Of a stretch of DNA of 32,134 nt, positions 31,065-32,134 are shown one piece after another. Source of the stretch: an uncultured Bacteroidales bacterium (lineage in GTDB: Bacteria; Bacteroidota; Bacteroidia; Bacteroidales; Paludibacteraceae); the NCBI GenBank assembly GCA_934692905.1, contig CAKUUM010000024.1, positions 1 through 32,134 of the forward strand, read 5' to 3'. Below the pieces are notes generated by a model. It was not told where the DNA came from. It did no database searches and saw only the letters and a program-made list of their open reading frames with translations. A program made the position numbers and the translations under genes. The first letter of the stretch is position 1. Every line of letters starts with the position of its first letter.

Positions 31065-32134
31065 ATGGATACAAAATCATTACTTTTTATAGGTGGAGAT
31101 ATCAGTGGTATTCAGAAGTTTATCTACAATATCTCTTCCAAGAAAGCCGCTGTGAGCCTGAAAGGCAGAAGTACCTATTTGGTACAATATACGGAACACA
31201 TCTGTAACGGATTATTGCAAATACCATTGATTGCGAATTGTAGTAAGAAAGACATCATCTATTGTTCAGGGGGTAAGTTCTACATAATAGTAGAAGATAC
31301 ACCCGATATACGAAAAGCCATAACCGATTATGCAGACAAGGTAGAGACAGAACTTTGGCATAAGCACTATGGGCAATTAGGAATAGCCATTGTGTACCTG
31401 CCATTCTATTTTACCAGTAGTGAAGAAACACGGGTTGTTGTCAATGGTAAAGAAGACAAAATAGGTCTGCTTTGGACAGAAATGACGGCGTTGTTTACTG
31501 CTAAGAAGAGTCAGAAATTCCTGCATATCTTAGTGGATGAATACGACTCTTTCTTCAAGGTGCAAAACGTGGGCGGCGATGTGCATGTTTGTGCTATTAC
31601 AGGTATAGAGAGCGATGAGTGCGTGAAATTAGATAAAGACCAAAATGGTGATAGTATTTGGGTGTTACCTTCTGTAAAAGAACAAGTAGAACTTGGCATC
31701 AAGTTACGTGATAAGGAGAATTTCAAGACCTTTGAGGAATATGCCAAAGATGAGAATGGTAATCCTACTTATCTTGGCATTCTCCGTATGGATGTAGATA
31801 AGTTAGGGGCTCGGTTCTGCGAAGGCTTTGATAGCCTGCAATCATATAGCCGGTTCTCATCGCACCTAAAAGAGTTCTTTGATACTCGTGTCCCTGCGAT
31901 GCAACAGAATGAGTGCTACAAAGACTACCTCAACATTATCTATGCAGGTGGCGATGACCTCTTTGTTGTCGGGCGTTGGGATAAGGTGATTGAGTTTGCG
32001 GCCGATGTGCATAACGCCTTTGTGACACATACTGCGGGTGAGAAATTGTCTATCTCTGGAGGAATTGCTATCGTGGGAGCAAAGTTCCCGATTGCAAAAG
32101 CGGCAGAGATGGCAGGTGATGCTGAGGACAAAGC
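31065..32134 (+). CDS. cas10: Cas10 (Csm1-like) type III large subunit, HD-less, 3' end outside window
   Basis: The visible 356 codons encode the cyclase/polymerase-like part of the type III effector. GGDISGIQKFIY starts at residue 10, followed by KKAAVSLKGRSTYLVQY, the first Palm signature of Csm1. A short Cys-containing region (VCAITGIES-DECVKL, about 180-195) replaces the normal zinc element. The second Palm has MDVDKLG (242-248) and the catalytic AGGDD (GGDD at 295-298) for cyclic-oligonucleotide synthesis. There is no N-terminal HD nuclease domain: only nine residues precede GGDISGIQ. It follows cas6 by 3 bp. The KxxSLKGRS pattern favours Csm1 (III-A or III-D) over Cmr2. The 3' end and the other subunits lie beyond base 32134. 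Confidence 0.93.
   Translation, partial: MDTKSLLFIGGDISGIQKFIYNISSKKAAVSLKGRSTYLVQYTEHICNGLLQIPLIANCSKKDIIYCSGGKFYIIVEDTPDIRKAITDYADKVETELWHKHYGQLGIAIVYLPFYFTSSEETRVVVNGKEDKIGLLWTEMTALFTAKKSQKFLHILVDEYDSFFKVQNVGGDVHVCAITGIESDECVKLDKDQNGDSIWVLPSVKEQVELGIKLRDKENFKTFEEYAKDENGNPTYLGILRMDVDKLGARFCEGFDSLQSYSRFSSHLKEFFDTRVPAMQQNECYKDYLNIIYAGGDDLFVVGRWDKVIEFAADVHNAFVTHTAGEKLSISGGIAIVGAKFPIAKAAEMAGDAEDK

Overview
The window looks like a Bacteroidota chromosome, most likely order Bacteroidales. The evidence is the set of promoters with the TAnnTTTG -7 element and a TTG about 20 bp upstream, the near absence of Shine-Dalgarno sequences, TonB-dependent receptors with carboxypeptidase-regulatory-like N-termini, type IX secretion-like C-termini, and the arrangement HU / COX24-like mini-protein / RNase G divergent from mutY. 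No genus can be named from sequence alone. GC is near 50% in the core genes and falls in the last 2.5 kb.

Layout. 1-6.4 kb: the tail of a GDSL esterase, then a TonB receptor, an outer-membrane lipoprotein and a secreted protein with three OB-like repeats, ended by a strong bidirectional terminator. 6.5-11.6 kb (minus strand): a secreted EEP-family nuclease, ligA, a DUF6913-like gene and dapA in one co-directional cluster. 11.7-13.7 kb: tRNA-Lys(CUU) with its own promoter and terminator, then a minus-strand AraC regulator overlapping a polysaccharide-deacetylase-like gene. 13.8-16.1 kb: a phospholipid pair (CDP-alcohol phosphatidyltransferase and cardiolipin synthase). 16.2-20.4 kb: an iron cluster made of a FeoB with a shortened G domain, a FeoB-associated Cys-rich peptide and a TonB receptor. 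20.4-21.0 kb: a repeat-rich intergenic region. 21.0-25.0 kb: a giant secreted protein with InlB-like repeats and a small membrane-anchored companion. 25.0-28.5 kb: rng, a 29-residue COX24/bS22-like protein, HU, and divergent mutY. 28.5-30.3 kb: accessory DNA with a broken MNT nucleotidyltransferase, an ECF-like sigma factor overlapping a tiny ORF that looks frameshifted, and several tandem-repeat tracts. 30.3-32.1 kb: the start of a type III CRISPR-Cas locus (Cas6b-like Cas6, then a Csm1-like Cas10 cut by the window end). No CRISPR array is visible here.

Points most worth a second look: the Cas10 begins directly at the GGDISGIQ motif with no N-terminal HD domain; FeoB lacks G2/G3 GTPase motifs; the TonB/lipoprotein/OB-repeat trio may be an uncharacterised uptake system; the sigma-factor companion ORF is interrupted at a C5 tract; and the intergenic regions carry many unrelated short-period tandem repeats (7, 9, 11, 18 and 19 bp), one framed by a perfect 9-bp inverted repeat just before the cas promoter.
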